Below, piece by piece: positions 9,255 to 17,534 of a stretch of DNA of 41,618 nt (position 1 is the stretch's first letter; each line of letters opens with the position of its first letter). The stretch comes from JACMLD01 sp038229695. Its GTDB lineage: Bacteria > Bacteroidota > Bacteroidia > Chitinophagales > Chitinophagaceae. The stretch spans positions 1 through 41,618 of the forward strand of contig JBBROE010000023.1 of the NCBI GenBank assembly GCA_038229695.1. Direction: 5' to 3'. The position numbers were made by a program, and so were the translations under genes. The notes under the pieces were generated by a model. That model searched no databases. It had not been told where the DNA came from and saw only the letters and a list, made by a program, of their open reading frames with translations.

Positions 9255-10394
9255 ATGAGTGATTACCTGAACCTGGCTGATTTTCTTTCTCCCCTTAACC
9301 TCGCTGAATTATCGGATGACGAGCTTTACCACGACGGCCAGATGGGAAAAACGCTGGCTGTATATGAACAGAATTTCCCGGATATCAGCGCTGTGGATAT
9401 TATCCTCCTGGGGTGTGATGAACAGCGCGGGAGGGGCCGCGTCAACTCCCCAGCATCAAGCGCCGCCAACGCTATCCGGAAAGAATTTTATAAACTCTAT
9501 TACTGGCACAGTGATATCAGCATCGCTGACATCGGCAACATCAGGACAGGCGCGTCGCTGCCCGATACCTATGCTGCCCTCAAAGCAGTGCTGGCCGATC
9601 TGCTTGGAGAAAAGAAAACCGTCATCATCCTCGGTGGCTCCCATGACCTGACCCTGCCCCAATACAATGCCTATACCCAGCGCAAACAGCTCATCGAAAT
9701 GGCCTGCGTGGATGCGCTCATCAACCTCGATATCAATTCCACCCACCGCGCGGATAATTTCCTGATGGAACTGCTGACCACCGAACCCAATTTCGTACAG
9801 CACTATAACCACATCGCCTTCCAGAGTTATTTCGTTCACCCCAATATGCTGGAAACGATGGACAAACTGCGGTTCGACTTCTACCGCCTGGGAAGGGTAA
9901 AAGAAAATATGGAGGAGATGGAACCGGTTATCCGAAACTGCCAGCTCCTGAGTTTCGACGTGTCAGCTATCGCTCATGCCTATGCGCCCGGTAGCACCAT
10001 TTCACCCAACGGCCTGTCGGGCGAGGAAAGCTGCCAGCTGATGCGCCATGCCGGGCTGAGCAACAACGCCAGCAGTATCGGTATTTATGGCTACGACCCC
10101 GCTGCAGATAAGGAAGGCCTCACGGCAAAACAAATCGGCCAGATGATGTGGTACCTGCTCGATGGCCGCAGCCGCGGCAAAAGAGAGGCAAAGCTGGAGG
10201 AGAAAGAAGCCTTCAACGAATACCATATGGCCTTCGCTGAAGTGGAAACGATATTCCTCCAAAGTAAAAAAACAGGCCGGTGGTGGATGCAGCTGCCGGG
10301 CGATGAATACATTGCCTGTTCCTACAACGATTATCTGACGGCCGGCAGCAATGAAATTCCTGAACGCTGGTTACGCGCCCAGGAAAGAAGCTGA
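9255..10394 (+). CDS. Arginase/formimidoylglutamase-fold protein with altered metal site
   Basis: This is a 379-residue protein from the ATG at 9255. A GTG at 9216 would add 13 residues but gives no extra recognisable sequence. The ureohydrolase fold is indicated by L-L-G-C-D-E-Q-R-G-R-G, by I-I-L-G-G-S-H-D-L-T (H130), and by the late S-P-N-G-L-S-G-E-E-S-C-Q-L segment. In classical arginases six residues bind two Mn ions. Here H130, D159 and D235 remain, but the other positions read N161 and T163 (D-I-N-S-T instead of D-A-H-x-D) and S237 (F-D-V-S instead of S-x-D-x-D). Divergent versions of this motif are, from memory, common in a Bacteroidota clade usually annotated as formimidoylglutamase, so this is probably a clade property rather than decay. 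Substrate is unknown. It lies 30 bp before the DD-peptidase gene. Confidence 0.75.
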   Translation: MSDYLNLADFLSPLNLAELSDDELYHDGQMGKTLAVYEQNFPDISAVDIILLGCDEQRGRGRVNSPASSAANAIRKEFYKLYYWHSDISIADIGNIRTGASLPDTYAALKAVLADLLGEKKTVIILGGSHDLTLPQYNAYTQRKQLIEMACVDALINLDINSTHRADNFLMELLTTEPNFVQHYNHIAFQSYFVHPNMLETMDKLRFDFYRLGRVKENMEEMEPVIRNCQLLSFDVSAIAHAYAPGSTISPNGLSGEESCQLMRHAGLSNNASSIGIYGYDPAADKEGLTAKQIGQMMWYLLDGRSRGKREAKLEEKEAFNEYHMAFAEVETIFLQSKKTGRWWMQLPGDEYIACSYNDYLTAGSNEIPERWLRAQERS

Positions 10395-10423
10395 TAGCCT
10401 GCGCCGGAACACCTCCATAAAAA

Positions 10424-11770
10424 ATGACGATGAGTTCGAGCAAATTAACCTGCAGCCTCCTAACCCCCGTTCTGCTGGGTATCCTGCTGATCGGCTGTTC
10501 CCTGCAAAAACAACTCGGAAAACTGGCCGCGAAAGACCTGCTGGAAACACCCGAATTGAAAAATGCCCATACCGGTATTGCTGTCTACGAACCGGCCACG
10601 GGGAAATCCTGGTTCGACTACCAGGGCGACAAATTTTTCACCCCGGCATCGAATACCAAGATCTTAACCTGCTATGCCGCGATGAAATATCTCGGCGACA
10701 GCCTGACCGGGATCATTTATGCCGAGTCCGCATCGGCAATTTACCTGCTGCCCACCGGCGACCCCACGCTGCTCCACCCGGATTTCCCGGTCCAGCCGGT
10801 GGTCCGGTTTTTACAACAGGTCAAAAAACCACTGGTCCTGATTTCCGGAAGCTGGCAGGATCAACGCTGGGGTACAGGCTGGTCATGGGACGATTATAAC
10901 GCTGATTATATGCCTGAACGCAGTGAGTTGCCGGTTTATGGAAATGTCATCCGCTTTTTCCAGGCCCAGGTTCCCGGCCCCCGCGGACCGGAAACTACCG
11001 TATATACACAACCGGAAATCAGCTGGCCGGTACATTTTTCCACCGATACCGGCAATGCTGTTTTTTCGGTCCGGCGGCTGTACGGAGAAAATGATTTCAC
11101 CGTAAGTCAGGGCCGGGAAAAATTGCGGCAGCAGGATGTGCCCTTTATCACCCGTGGCAACGAAACCGCGGTGCTCCTGCTGAAAGACACAACTGGTAAG
11201 GTTATTTCAGTGAGTGATAAAAACCCCGGGCCCGGACTGCCTGTGCGCCGTATCCGGTCCCAGCCGCTGGACTCGATGCTCTCCCCCATGATGCACCGCA
11301 GCGATAATTTTTTTGCGGAGCAGTCGCTCCTCATGGTAAGCGATGCCATCTTTGGCCGGATGAACGACCAGCAAGTGATCGACACCTTACTCAAAACCGA
11401 TTTATCGGGGATGCCGCAATCGCCTGCCTGGGTCGACGGCAGTGGCCTGAGCCGGTTCAATTTATTTACGCCAAGAGACCTGGTGTGGGTGCTCGGCAAA
11501 ATGCAGCGGGAATTCCCGGCGAGCCGGTTACATGGCATCTTTGCCACGGGTAACACGGGTACGCTGGCGGGTTTTTACCGGGCCGACAGCGGTTATATCT
11601 ATGCCAAGACGGGTACGTTGAACGGCGTGGTGGCCATCAGTGGATACCTTACCACCCGGAAAAATAAGGAACTGATTTTTTCGGTACTGGTCAACAACCA
11701 CCACAGTTCGGGCCGGCTGGTACGCCGCCGTGTGGAACAGTTTATCCAGCGGCTCAGAAACGCCTATTGA
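10424..11770 (+). CDS. dacB: D-alanyl-D-alanine carboxypeptidase/endopeptidase (PBP4 type, S13 family)
   Basis: This 448-residue protein has an N-terminal lipoprotein signal (hydrophobic stretch then L-I-G-C near residue 25), placing it in the periplasm on a membrane anchor. The three penicillin-binding motifs are present in order: S76-N-T-K79 (active-site serine and lysine), S293-D-N295, and K395-T-G397. The long insert between the first and second motifs is typical of the S13 family, which trims or cleaves peptidoglycan cross-links. A second in-frame ATG at 10430 is an equally possible start. The gene ends just before a repeat-containing region shared with a convergent gene. Function as a class is secure; the symbol is by similarity of motif layout. 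Confidence 0.92.
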   Translation: MTMSSSKLTCSLLTPVLLGILLIGCSLQKQLGKLAAKDLLETPELKNAHTGIAVYEPATGKSWFDYQGDKFFTPASNTKILTCYAAMKYLGDSLTGIIYAESASAIYLLPTGDPTLLHPDFPVQPVVRFLQQVKKPLVLISGSWQDQRWGTGWSWDDYNADYMPERSELPVYGNVIRFFQAQVPGPRGPETTVYTQPEISWPVHFSTDTGNAVFSVRRLYGENDFTVSQGREKLRQQDVPFITRGNETAVLLLKDTTGKVISVSDKNPGPGLPVRRIRSQPLDSMLSPMMHRSDNFFAEQSLLMVSDAIFGRMNDQQVIDTLLKTDLSGMPQSPAWVDGSGLSRFNLFTPRDLVWVLGKMQREFPASRLHGIFATGNTGTLAGFYRADSGYIYAKTGTLNGVVAISGYLTTRKNKELIFSVLVNNHHSSGRLVRRRVEQFIQRLRNAY

Positions 11771-11792
11771 GGCGGGACCGTCCGGCCCTTAA

Positions 11793-11895
11793 CTTCCATG
11801 CCCCACAGCTCCCTAAGGAACCACCCGAAAACAGCTGTCATCGTTTTCGGGGCGCCTTTTTTGCGTACTTTTTTGGCGAAGCAAAAAAGTGCGGA
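11793..11895 (-). repeat. Modular hairpin repeat, module B copy 4
   Basis: Read on the minus strand this segment carries the same blocks as the repeats at 23.6-24.1 kb: a T6-loop-A6 hairpin with the loop CTTCGC (plus-strand coordinates about 11863-11893), then GGCGCC, then a second hairpin CCCGAAAAC...GTTTTCGGG (11824-11832 with 11843-11851), then GGTGGTTC and an AGCTGT block. It lies between the convergent dacB and dtxR-like genes. Reading it as protein gives only a short shadow frame. Confidence 0.8.
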
Positions 11896-11962
11896 ACAGT
11901 AAGAAATAAAAGTACCTGTAAAAATGTGGTGAGGTGAGAATACTGACGATGAGTGTACGATA

Positions 11963-11997
11963 GACCGCAACGTCTCCTTGCGGGAGACGTTGCGGTC
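11963..11997. repeat. Palindromic repeat, module A copy 6 / possible bidirectional terminator
   Basis: This is a perfect inverted repeat with 15-bp arms (GACCGCAACGTCTCC and its complement) around the 5-base loop TTGCG. The same C-A-A-C-G-T-C...G-A-C-G-T-T-G palindrome recurs five times at 23.4-24.0 kb. Here it ends one base before the last base of the minus-strand regulator gene, so it could act as a stem for transcripts from both convergent genes, although no T-run follows it. Confidence 0.85.
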
Positions 11998-11998
11998 G

Positions 11999-12655
11999 TC
12001 AGTTCCCTTCCACCAGCAGCCGATCACAAACCAGCCGGCTCAGGACCTCACCGGGGTGGTTGTGGTAACTTACGGTCATCGACTGGTCAAACGGCTCAAT
12101 AAATTTGATTTTCAGTTTCGTCCCCAGCCGCAATTCGCGCGCATTTAAAAATTTCAGGAAGTCGCTCGACGTCTGCAATACCGCGGCCAGTTTGAGGCTG
12201 TCCCCCGGAAGGCAGTCACTGAGCTTCTCATATTCCTTCCAGGCGATCTTGCCCGTTTTATCCGGTATCGGCGATCCGTGCGGGTCTACGGTGGGGTGCC
12301 CCAGCAGCTCATCCATCTTGTCAAAAAAAACGGGGGACTGGATATGTTCCACCTGCTCCGCGATGTCATGCACATCTTCCCATCCAATCTTCATCTTGTC
12401 TACCAGGAACATCTCCGTCAGCCGGTGCTTGCGGATGATGATACCCGCTTCTTTTTTTCCTTTGTCAGTTAGCTGCACGGGTTTATAGGGGGCATAGCTC
12501 ACCAGCTTGCGATCGGCCAGCTTCTTCATCATGCTGGTAATGGTGGGCATCTTCAACCCCATACGCTTAGAGAGCTCCGCCACATTCACCTCCCCCGTTT
12601 CGGTGGCCATGGCAAACATCACTTTCAGGTAGTTCTCTTCCGTAAGCGAATTCAT
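11999..12655 (-). CDS. DtxR/MntR-family metal-dependent transcriptional regulator
   Basis: This 218-residue protein has the DtxR layout. A winged helix-turn-helix spans residues about 1-70 (E-E-N-Y-L-K at the start, then V-A-E-L-S-K-R-M-G and T-I-T-S-M-M-K-K-L). The metal-binding/dimerisation domain at about 75-145 has R-K-H-R-L-T-E-M-F-L, D-I-A-E-Q-V-E-H-I and D-P-H-G-S-P-I-P, all typical of the family. The C-terminal ~75 residues fit the FeoA/SH3-like domain. Proteins of this family sense Mn(II) or Fe(II) and repress uptake genes when metal is abundant; which metal applies here cannot be decided. It is divergent from a TonB-dependent receptor, and a palindrome in the shared intergenic region is a good operator candidate, so autoregulation and control of the receptor are likely. 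Confidence 0.93.
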   Translation of the reverse strand: MNSLTEENYLKVMFAMATETGEVNVAELSKRMGLKMPTITSMMKKLADRKLVSYAPYKPVQLTDKGKKEAGIIIRKHRLTEMFLVDKMKIGWEDVHDIAEQVEHIQSPVFFDKMDELLGHPTVDPHGSPIPDKTGKIAWKEYEKLSDCLPGDSLKLAAVLQTSSDFLKFLNARELRLGTKLKIKFIEPFDQSMTVSYHNHPGEVLSRLVCDRLLVEGN

Positions 12656-12659
12656 TTGG

Positions 12660-12693
12660 CAAACCTACCGTGTTCGCTCAAAACCGGCAAAAA
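12660..12693 (-). promoter_or_regulatory. Promoter of the DtxR-family gene, possibly leaderless
   Basis: On the minus strand a TTTTTG (12688-12693) is followed after 20 bases by TAGGTTTG (12660-12667), an exact match to the Bacteroidota TAnnTTTG -7 box. Only four bases separate the -7 box from the ATG at 12653-12655, so a transcript from here would start at or within the start codon. Confidence 0.65.
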
Positions 12694-12715
12694 TTAAAAA
12701 CCCCAGCAAGTTTTA

Positions 12716-12747
12716 TTTTGTTAGACGGATCTAACTTAATATTTTTA
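12716..12747 (+). promoter_or_regulatory. Promoter of the TonB receptor with embedded palindromic operator
   Basis: TTTTG at 12716-12720 and TATTTTTA at 12740-12747 form a Bacteroidota-type promoter with a 19-base spacer (one mismatch in the -7 box), about 20 bases before the ATG at 12767. The spacer holds the palindrome GTTAGACGGATCTAAC (12720-12735; 6-bp arms around CGGA). Protein bound there would cover the space between the two boxes. The T-T-A-G...C-T-A-A shape recalls DtxR-family boxes, and the neighbouring regulator gene is the obvious candidate to bind it. Confidence 0.65.
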
Positions 12748-12766
12748 CGGCTCAAATTATTAAGAT

Positions 12767-15223
12767 ATGCTGTTGAAACTTGCGGGGCTGTGCTTTACCG
12801 CGCTTGAACTGGCCGCGGTACCTACCTCCGCACAAACCTTCTACGGCAGGGTAAGAAACCGGGAAAACAACCAGCCAGTGAGTTATGCCAGCATCCGCCT
12901 GGCTGGCAGCCGTTCCGCCAGCAGCGCAGATCGGCAGGGAGCATTTACCGCGAAGCCACCGGGGACCGCACCGGCGCAACTCATCATTTCAGCCACCGGC
13001 TACCAAGCCGATACCCTCCTGGTCAGCGGACCGGGCCTACTACCCGACGTGTTTTTAACGGCTATTCCCGATACACTGGCCACCATCGTGTTCACCGGTG
13101 TTTCCCGCGCCATGTCGATTCGCGAAACTCCGGCGGCCATGGCGCTGGTCACGCAAAAAGCGATCGAGCGCACCACGGCCAGCAACATCATTGACGTGCT
13201 GGTAAAACAGGTTCCCGGGCTCAACGCCGTAAAAACGGGTCCGAATATTTCCAAACCTTTTATCCGCGGGCTGGGGTATAACCGCGTACTCACGCTGTTT
13301 GACGGCGTGCGGCAGGAAGGCCAGCAATGGGGCGACGAACATGGACTGGAAGTGGATGGCTATAATCTTGGCCGCGCTGAAGTGATAAAAGGACCGGCCA
13401 GCCTGCTCTACGGGTCGGATGCCCTCGCAGGCGTGGTGAGCCTCACCCCCGTGATGCCGTGTAATGCCATGACCGGCTGGCATGGTAAATGGCTATCAGA
13501 ATTTCAACACAACAATGGCCTCGCCGGTAACGGTGTCGCCCTGACGTACCGGAAAAACAACTGGTCCGCAGCCTTCCGCGGGGCCTACCGCATCGCCCGG
13601 AATTACAGCAACCGGGTCGATGGCCGCGTATACAATACCGGCTTCCGGGAGACCAATGCCTCGGCTACCCTGCAACACAACAGCGCGCGGGGGTACAGCA
13701 ATCTCAACCTGACGCTGTATGATAACCTCCAGGGCATCCCCGATGGAAGCAGGGATTCCCTCACCCGCCGCTTCACCCAGCAGGTGGAGGAAGGCAGCCT
13801 CGACGATGTACAAAACCGGCCCCTGGTGAACGATGACGCCCTGAATGGCTATGCGCTCAGCCCGCTGCACCAGCATATCCGGCATTACCGCCTCTACAGC
13901 AACAGCCACTATCGCCTGAACAAGGGAGAAATTGATCTCAACCTGGCGGTTCAGCAAAATATCCGGCAGGAATACAATCATCCCACCCTACCGCAGCAAC
14001 CAGGCATGTACGTTAGGTTAAATACCGAAAACTACAGCCTGCGGTATACCTTACCGGTGCTGCACAGTATCGAGTTGACCACCGGGATCAATGGCATGCT
14101 GCAGCAAAACAGGAGTTTACAGGCCACCGATTTCCCGATACCCGATTACCAGCTGTTCGATGCCGGCAGTTTCTTACTGCTGAAATGGAAAAAAAATGAG
14201 CTTACCGTCAGCGGCGGGGTGCGGTACGACGTGCGGCACCTGTCGGGCACCGACTTTTACAGCAAAACCGATCCGGCTACCGGCTTCGACCGCCAAGTCG
14301 GCAGCGGCGACAACGGCGGCACCCTCAATTTTCCGGCTTTCAGCAAGCTGTTCACCGGTACGTCACTGAGTGCCGGGGCCAGCTACCAGTGGCCTGGCGG
14401 ATTCACCCTTAAAGCCAACATCGCGCGCGGCTACCGTGCCCCGGGGATCACCGAATTGAGTGCGAACGGGTTGGATCCCGGCGCGCACATCATCTACCTG
14501 GGCAACCGGAATTTTACACCTGAATTCAGCCTGCAGGAAGATATCGGCCTCCTGTTCAGCAACAGGAACCTGTCAGCATCCGCCAGCGTCTTTAACAACA
14601 ACATCAGCCATTATATTTCCCTGTCGCAGGTGGTCGATGCCGCCGGTACCCCTTTGTCAGATGCACAGGGTAACCATACCTTCCGCTACGGGCAGGGCGA
14701 GGCGCAATTGTATGGTGCCGAGTTGTCGGGGGAAATTCACCCGCCCGGCCTCGCGGGATTTTCATTCAGCAATGCGTTATCGGTTGTGTATGGCTTTAAC
14801 CGGGATGCCCGCTATAACCATAAAGGTACCGGGGGCGCTTACCTGCCGCTGATCCCGCCGGCAAAACTGCTGAGTGTAGTCAGCCAGACGCTGCGGCCCC
14901 ATGCCTCCATGTTTACTGAAGTCACCGGGTCTGTTGAATGGGAATTTGCGGCTTCGCAGGATCGGTACCTGGCGCTGAACAACACCGAAACGATGACGCC
15001 CGCTTACAACCAGTGGTCCGCCTCGCTGCTCACCACGCTGGCGCTGCCCGGGGCGAAAACCCTGCAGCTTCACCTGGCCGTGTCTAATTTATTGAACAGC
15101 ACGTACCAGTCGGGCCTGAGCCGCCTCAAATACTTTGAATACTACCATTATTCCCCCAATGGCCATTATGGTTTGTACAATATGGGCAGCAATATTTCTG
15201 CGCGGGCGATACTGAGTTTTTGA
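12767..15223 (+). CDS. TonB-dependent outer-membrane receptor, probably metal or metal-complex uptake
   Basis: This is an 818-residue protein. A signal peptide (residues 1-22, ending T-S-A before Q) is followed by a carboxypeptidase-like regulatory domain (about 24-105: G-R-V-R-N-R-E-N-N-Q-P-V-S-Y-A-S-I). A plug domain spans about 115-225 (L-V-K-Q-V-P-G-L-N, F-I-R-G-L-G-Y-N-R-V, V-I-K-G-P-A-S-L-L-Y-G-S-D-A-L-A-G-V-V). The remainder is a 22-strand-type barrel ending in aromatic-rich strands and a terminal phenylalanine. The final strand is complete, so the gene is intact. No SusD partner follows, which argues for a small-ligand transporter rather than a polysaccharide system. Its divergence from a DtxR-family gene and the palindrome within its promoter suggest iron or manganese-linked uptake; the ligand itself is inference. 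Confidence 0.93.
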   Translation: MLLKLAGLCFTALELAAVPTSAQTFYGRVRNRENNQPVSYASIRLAGSRSASSADRQGAFTAKPPGTAPAQLIISATGYQADTLLVSGPGLLPDVFLTAIPDTLATIVFTGVSRAMSIRETPAAMALVTQKAIERTTASNIIDVLVKQVPGLNAVKTGPNISKPFIRGLGYNRVLTLFDGVRQEGQQWGDEHGLEVDGYNLGRAEVIKGPASLLYGSDALAGVVSLTPVMPCNAMTGWHGKWLSEFQHNNGLAGNGVALTYRKNNWSAAFRGAYRIARNYSNRVDGRVYNTGFRETNASATLQHNSARGYSNLNLTLYDNLQGIPDGSRDSLTRRFTQQVEEGSLDDVQNRPLVNDDALNGYALSPLHQHIRHYRLYSNSHYRLNKGEIDLNLAVQQNIRQEYNHPTLPQQPGMYVRLNTENYSLRYTLPVLHSIELTTGINGMLQQNRSLQATDFPIPDYQLFDAGSFLLLKWKKNELTVSGGVRYDVRHLSGTDFYSKTDPATGFDRQVGSGDNGGTLNFPAFSKLFTGTSLSAGASYQWPGGFTLKANIARGYRAPGITELSANGLDPGAHIIYLGNRNFTPEFSLQEDIGLLFSNRNLSASASVFNNNISHYISLSQVVDAAGTPLSDAQGNHTFRYGQGEAQLYGAELSGEIHPPGLAGFSFSNALSVVYGFNRDARYNHKGTGGAYLPLIPPAKLLSVVSQTLRPHASMFTEVTGSVEWEFAASQDRYLALNNTETMTPAYNQWSASLLTTLALPGAKTLQLHLAVSNLLNSTYQSGLSRLKYFEYYHYSPNGHYGLYNMGSNISARAILSF

Positions 15224-15593
15224 GCGGGGTACCTGGCTGGCCGGTGACGGTTGGCTCCGGCAGGCGCCCGCTCCCTGCTGCGCTGCCGTACAAGGGAGTG
15301 ACACAACGCTGCTGCCCAATGGACGGCTGCCCGGGCACAACCACCTTTACTGCGCCCGGCATATTGGCTTATTATATATACCCGGGCGGGCCGGGACGAG
15401 CGATTTGTGGTGCCCGGGACCCGTACCAAAAAAAGTAGTCAACATTTTTATTGTAAATCAACCAATTACAAGGGTCGGTTCAAAAAATAGTCGGAAAACC
15501 GGTATTTTTTACGCTGGCGGGGACTTACCTTCGCAGTCCTAAAAATTATGGGCCTACGGGATAGCGCGGGCCTTCACAAAAAACAGAAAAATA
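15224..15593. promoter_or_regulatory. Intergenic region with candidate rplM promoter and leader
   Basis: This stretch of about 370 bp has no convincing gene; short frames in it are shadows. Its left part is GC-rich and carries a separated inverted pair CCCGGGCAC (15330-15338) and GTGCCCGGG (15410-15418) of unknown meaning. TATTTTTT at about 15503-15510 and TACCTTCG at 15526-15533 fit a Bacteroidota promoter with one mismatch, giving an mRNA leader of roughly 50-55 bases before the rplM ATG. Whether the leader binds a ribosomal protein is untested. Confidence 0.45.
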
Positions 15594-16037
15594 ATGAGCA
15601 AATTACATTTCACCACCAAACATGCAAATGCGGCTACCGTACAACGTGACTGGTATGTTGTCGACGGTACTAATCAAACCGTAGGACGCATGAGCGCAAG
15701 GATTGCTGCGATATTGCGCGGCAAGAACAAAGCATATTTTACGCCCCATGTTGACTGCGGCGATTTCATCATCATCGTGAATGCCGACAAGGTGGTTTTC
15801 ACCGGTAACAAAGCGGATGATAAGATGTACCAGAACTTCAGCGGCTACCCCGGTGGCCTGCGTGAAGAAGCGGCCAAAGATTTACTGCGCCGCCGCCCGG
15901 AAGTGGTACTGGAAAGAGCCATCAAAGGCATGCGTCCCAAGAACCGCCTGGGTCGCCAGATGTACAAAAAATTGTTTGTGTATGCAGCGCCGACTCACCC
16001 GCATACTGCTCAGCAACCCAAAGATCTTAAATTTTAA
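15594..16037 (+). CDS. rplM: 50S ribosomal protein L13
   Basis: This 147-residue protein matches L13 in length and motifs: W-Y-V-V-D-G-T-N-Q-T-V-G-R near residue 21, H-V-D-C-G-D-F-I-I-I-V-N-A-D-K around 52-66, then Y-P-G-G-L-R-E and the late G-M-R-P-K-N-R-L-G-R-Q. It is an early-assembly protein of the large subunit. It is followed 30 bp later by rpsI, the order seen in almost all bacteria, and heads the operon rplM-rpsI-rpsB-tsf. Confidence 0.98.
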   Translation: MSKLHFTTKHANAATVQRDWYVVDGTNQTVGRMSARIAAILRGKNKAYFTPHVDCGDFIIIVNADKVVFTGNKADDKMYQNFSGYPGGLREEAAKDLLRRRPEVVLERAIKGMRPKNRLGRQMYKKLFVYAAPTHPHTAQQPKDLKF

Positions 16038-16067
16038 CCTCATTTCCTGCCGATAAAAAATCAATAA

Positions 16068-16457
16068 ATGGAAAAGCAAAAAAATGCCGTTGGTCGTCGT
16101 AAAGCTGCTGTTACCCGTGTATTCATTACGCGTGGTGAAGGCAAGGTGACCATCAACGATAAGGATTACAAAACTTATTTCCCGCTGGTCTACCTGCAGA
16201 ACCAGGTAGAGTTGCCGCTGAAAACCGTGGAAGCCGCGGATAAGTTTGATGTGGTTATCAATGCCACCGGTGGTGGGGTAAAAGGACAGGCTGAAGCCGC
16301 CAAGCTGGGCATTGCCCGCGCGCTGCTGGAGGTGAATCCTGATTTCCGTCCGCAGTTAAAAGCTGCCGGTTTGTTACACCGCGACCCGAGGGTGGTGGAG
16401 CGTAAGAAACCCGGTAAGAAGAAAGCCCGTCGCAGCTTCCAGTTCAGCAAACGTTAA
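16068..16457 (+). CDS. rpsI: 30S ribosomal protein S9
   Basis: This 129-residue protein has the S9 N-terminal V-G-R-R-K-A-A-V-T-R-V motif, the central G-G-G-V-K-G-Q-A-E-A-A-K-L-G-I-A-R-A-L-L block and the highly basic C-terminal tail ending K-R, which reaches the ribosomal P site. Length and ending are standard. It lies between rplM (30-bp gap) and rpsB (95-bp gap). The 95-base gap to rpsB contains a small GC hairpin (CCGGC-GCG-GCCGG, 16517-16529) that could belong to an rpsB leader. Confidence 0.98.
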   Translation: MEKQKNAVGRRKAAVTRVFITRGEGKVTINDKDYKTYFPLVYLQNQVELPLKTVEAADKFDVVINATGGGVKGQAEAAKLGIARALLEVNPDFRPQLKAAGLLHRDPRVVERKKPGKKKARRSFQFSKR

Positions 16458-16552
16458 CCCGTTGGCGGACTGCCGGACGGATTCAATATTTCGACACTTA
16501 TTCAACTTATCAGCAGCCGGCGCGGCCGGACGCTCAACAAAAAAAAATACAA

Positions 16553-17452
16553 ATGGAAAGTACTTCCTTACAACAACAATTGCTGGATGCCGGCGTACAC
16601 TTCGGACACCTGCGCAAGAAGTGGAATCCCAAGATGCTGCCTTACATCTTTGCTGAAAAGAAAGGCATTCACATTATTGATCTGAACAAAACCACGGAGA
16701 GCCTGCACGAGGTATCCGGCCTGCTGAAGCAGATTGCGCGCAGCGGTAAAAAGATCATGTTTGTAGGAACCAAGAAACAGGCGAAGGAAATTGTTACCGA
16801 GTGTGCCCAGCGCATCAACATGCCGTATGTTACCGAGCGCTGGCTGGGTGGCATGCTGACCAATTTCAACACGGTTCGCAAGAGCGTGAAGAAGATGCAG
16901 AGCATCGAGAAAATGCTGACTGACGGCACCCTGGAAAGCATCACTAAAAAAGAACGCCTGACGCTGAGCCGCGATAAGGAAAAAATGGAGAAGGTACTCG
17001 GTGGTATCGCCCAGCTGGGTCGTGTACCCGCTGCGTTATTCCTGATCGACATCGGCCACGAACACATCGCGCTGGCAGAAGCCAAACGCCTGGGTATATT
17101 AACCTTTGGCATGGTGGATACCAACTGTGATCCCAATAAAGTGGATTACGCCATCCCGAGCAATGACGATGCGACCAAATCGATAGCCATCGTGGTGAAT
17201 TATATCGCTGCGGCGATTGCAGAAGGCCTTTCCGAGCGCCAGGCTGCGAAAGACGAGGAAGTAGATGATACCGATGATGAGAAAGAACGCCGGGCAGCAC
17301 GCCTGCAGGCGGAAGCCGATTCAGAAGGCGGACGGGGTGGAAGGAGCCGTGGTGCCGGTCCGGGTGGACCTGGTGGCGCGGGTGGTCCGGGCAGGAGAAG
17401 GATTGGTGGTCCGGGTGCTGGTGGTCCGCGCAGGCCAGGCGGCGGACGATAG
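16553..17452 (+). CDS. rpsB: 30S ribosomal protein S2 with glycine/arginine-rich tail
   Basis: The S2 core occupies residues about 1-225: A-G-V-H-F-G-H-L-R-K-K-W-N-P-K-M near residue 10, V-G-T-K-K-Q-A-K, R-W-L-G-G-M-L-T-N-F-N-T and I-G-H-E-H-I-A-L-A-E-A-K-R-L. After an acidic linker (D-D-T-D-D-E-K-E) the last ~41 residues (259-299) consist almost only of G, R and P with some A, S and I. Total length of 299 is clearly longer than the ~240 residues of E. coli S2. Such tails are usually disordered and could contact RNA. The start ATG follows an A-rich stretch. The gene is within the rplM-rpsI-rpsB-tsf operon. Confidence 0.97.
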   Translation: MESTSLQQQLLDAGVHFGHLRKKWNPKMLPYIFAEKKGIHIIDLNKTTESLHEVSGLLKQIARSGKKIMFVGTKKQAKEIVTECAQRINMPYVTERWLGGMLTNFNTVRKSVKKMQSIEKMLTDGTLESITKKERLTLSRDKEKMEKVLGGIAQLGRVPAALFLIDIGHEHIALAEAKRLGILTFGMVDTNCDPNKVDYAIPSNDDATKSIAIVVNYIAAAIAEGLSERQAAKDEEVDDTDDEKERRAARLQAEADSEGGRGGRSRGAGPGGPGGAGGPGRRRIGGPGAGGPRRPGGGR

Positions 17453-17534
17453 TCACCGCAGCGTTATATAAGCGCATAGGCGTTACCGGTAGCGGTAATG
17501 GCTGTATTATTACGAACAAAGAAAACAAAACAGT

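Noticed and set aside
11764..12027. 87-codon minus-strand frame containing A-K-K-V-R-K-K-G-A-P-K
   Set aside because: It is the translation shadow of repeat module B and overlaps the regulator gene end.
15330..15418. Separated inverted pair CCCGGGCAC/GTGCCCGGG
   Set aside because: Each arm is partly self-complementary and GC-rich; the 70-base spacing makes a real structure uncertain.
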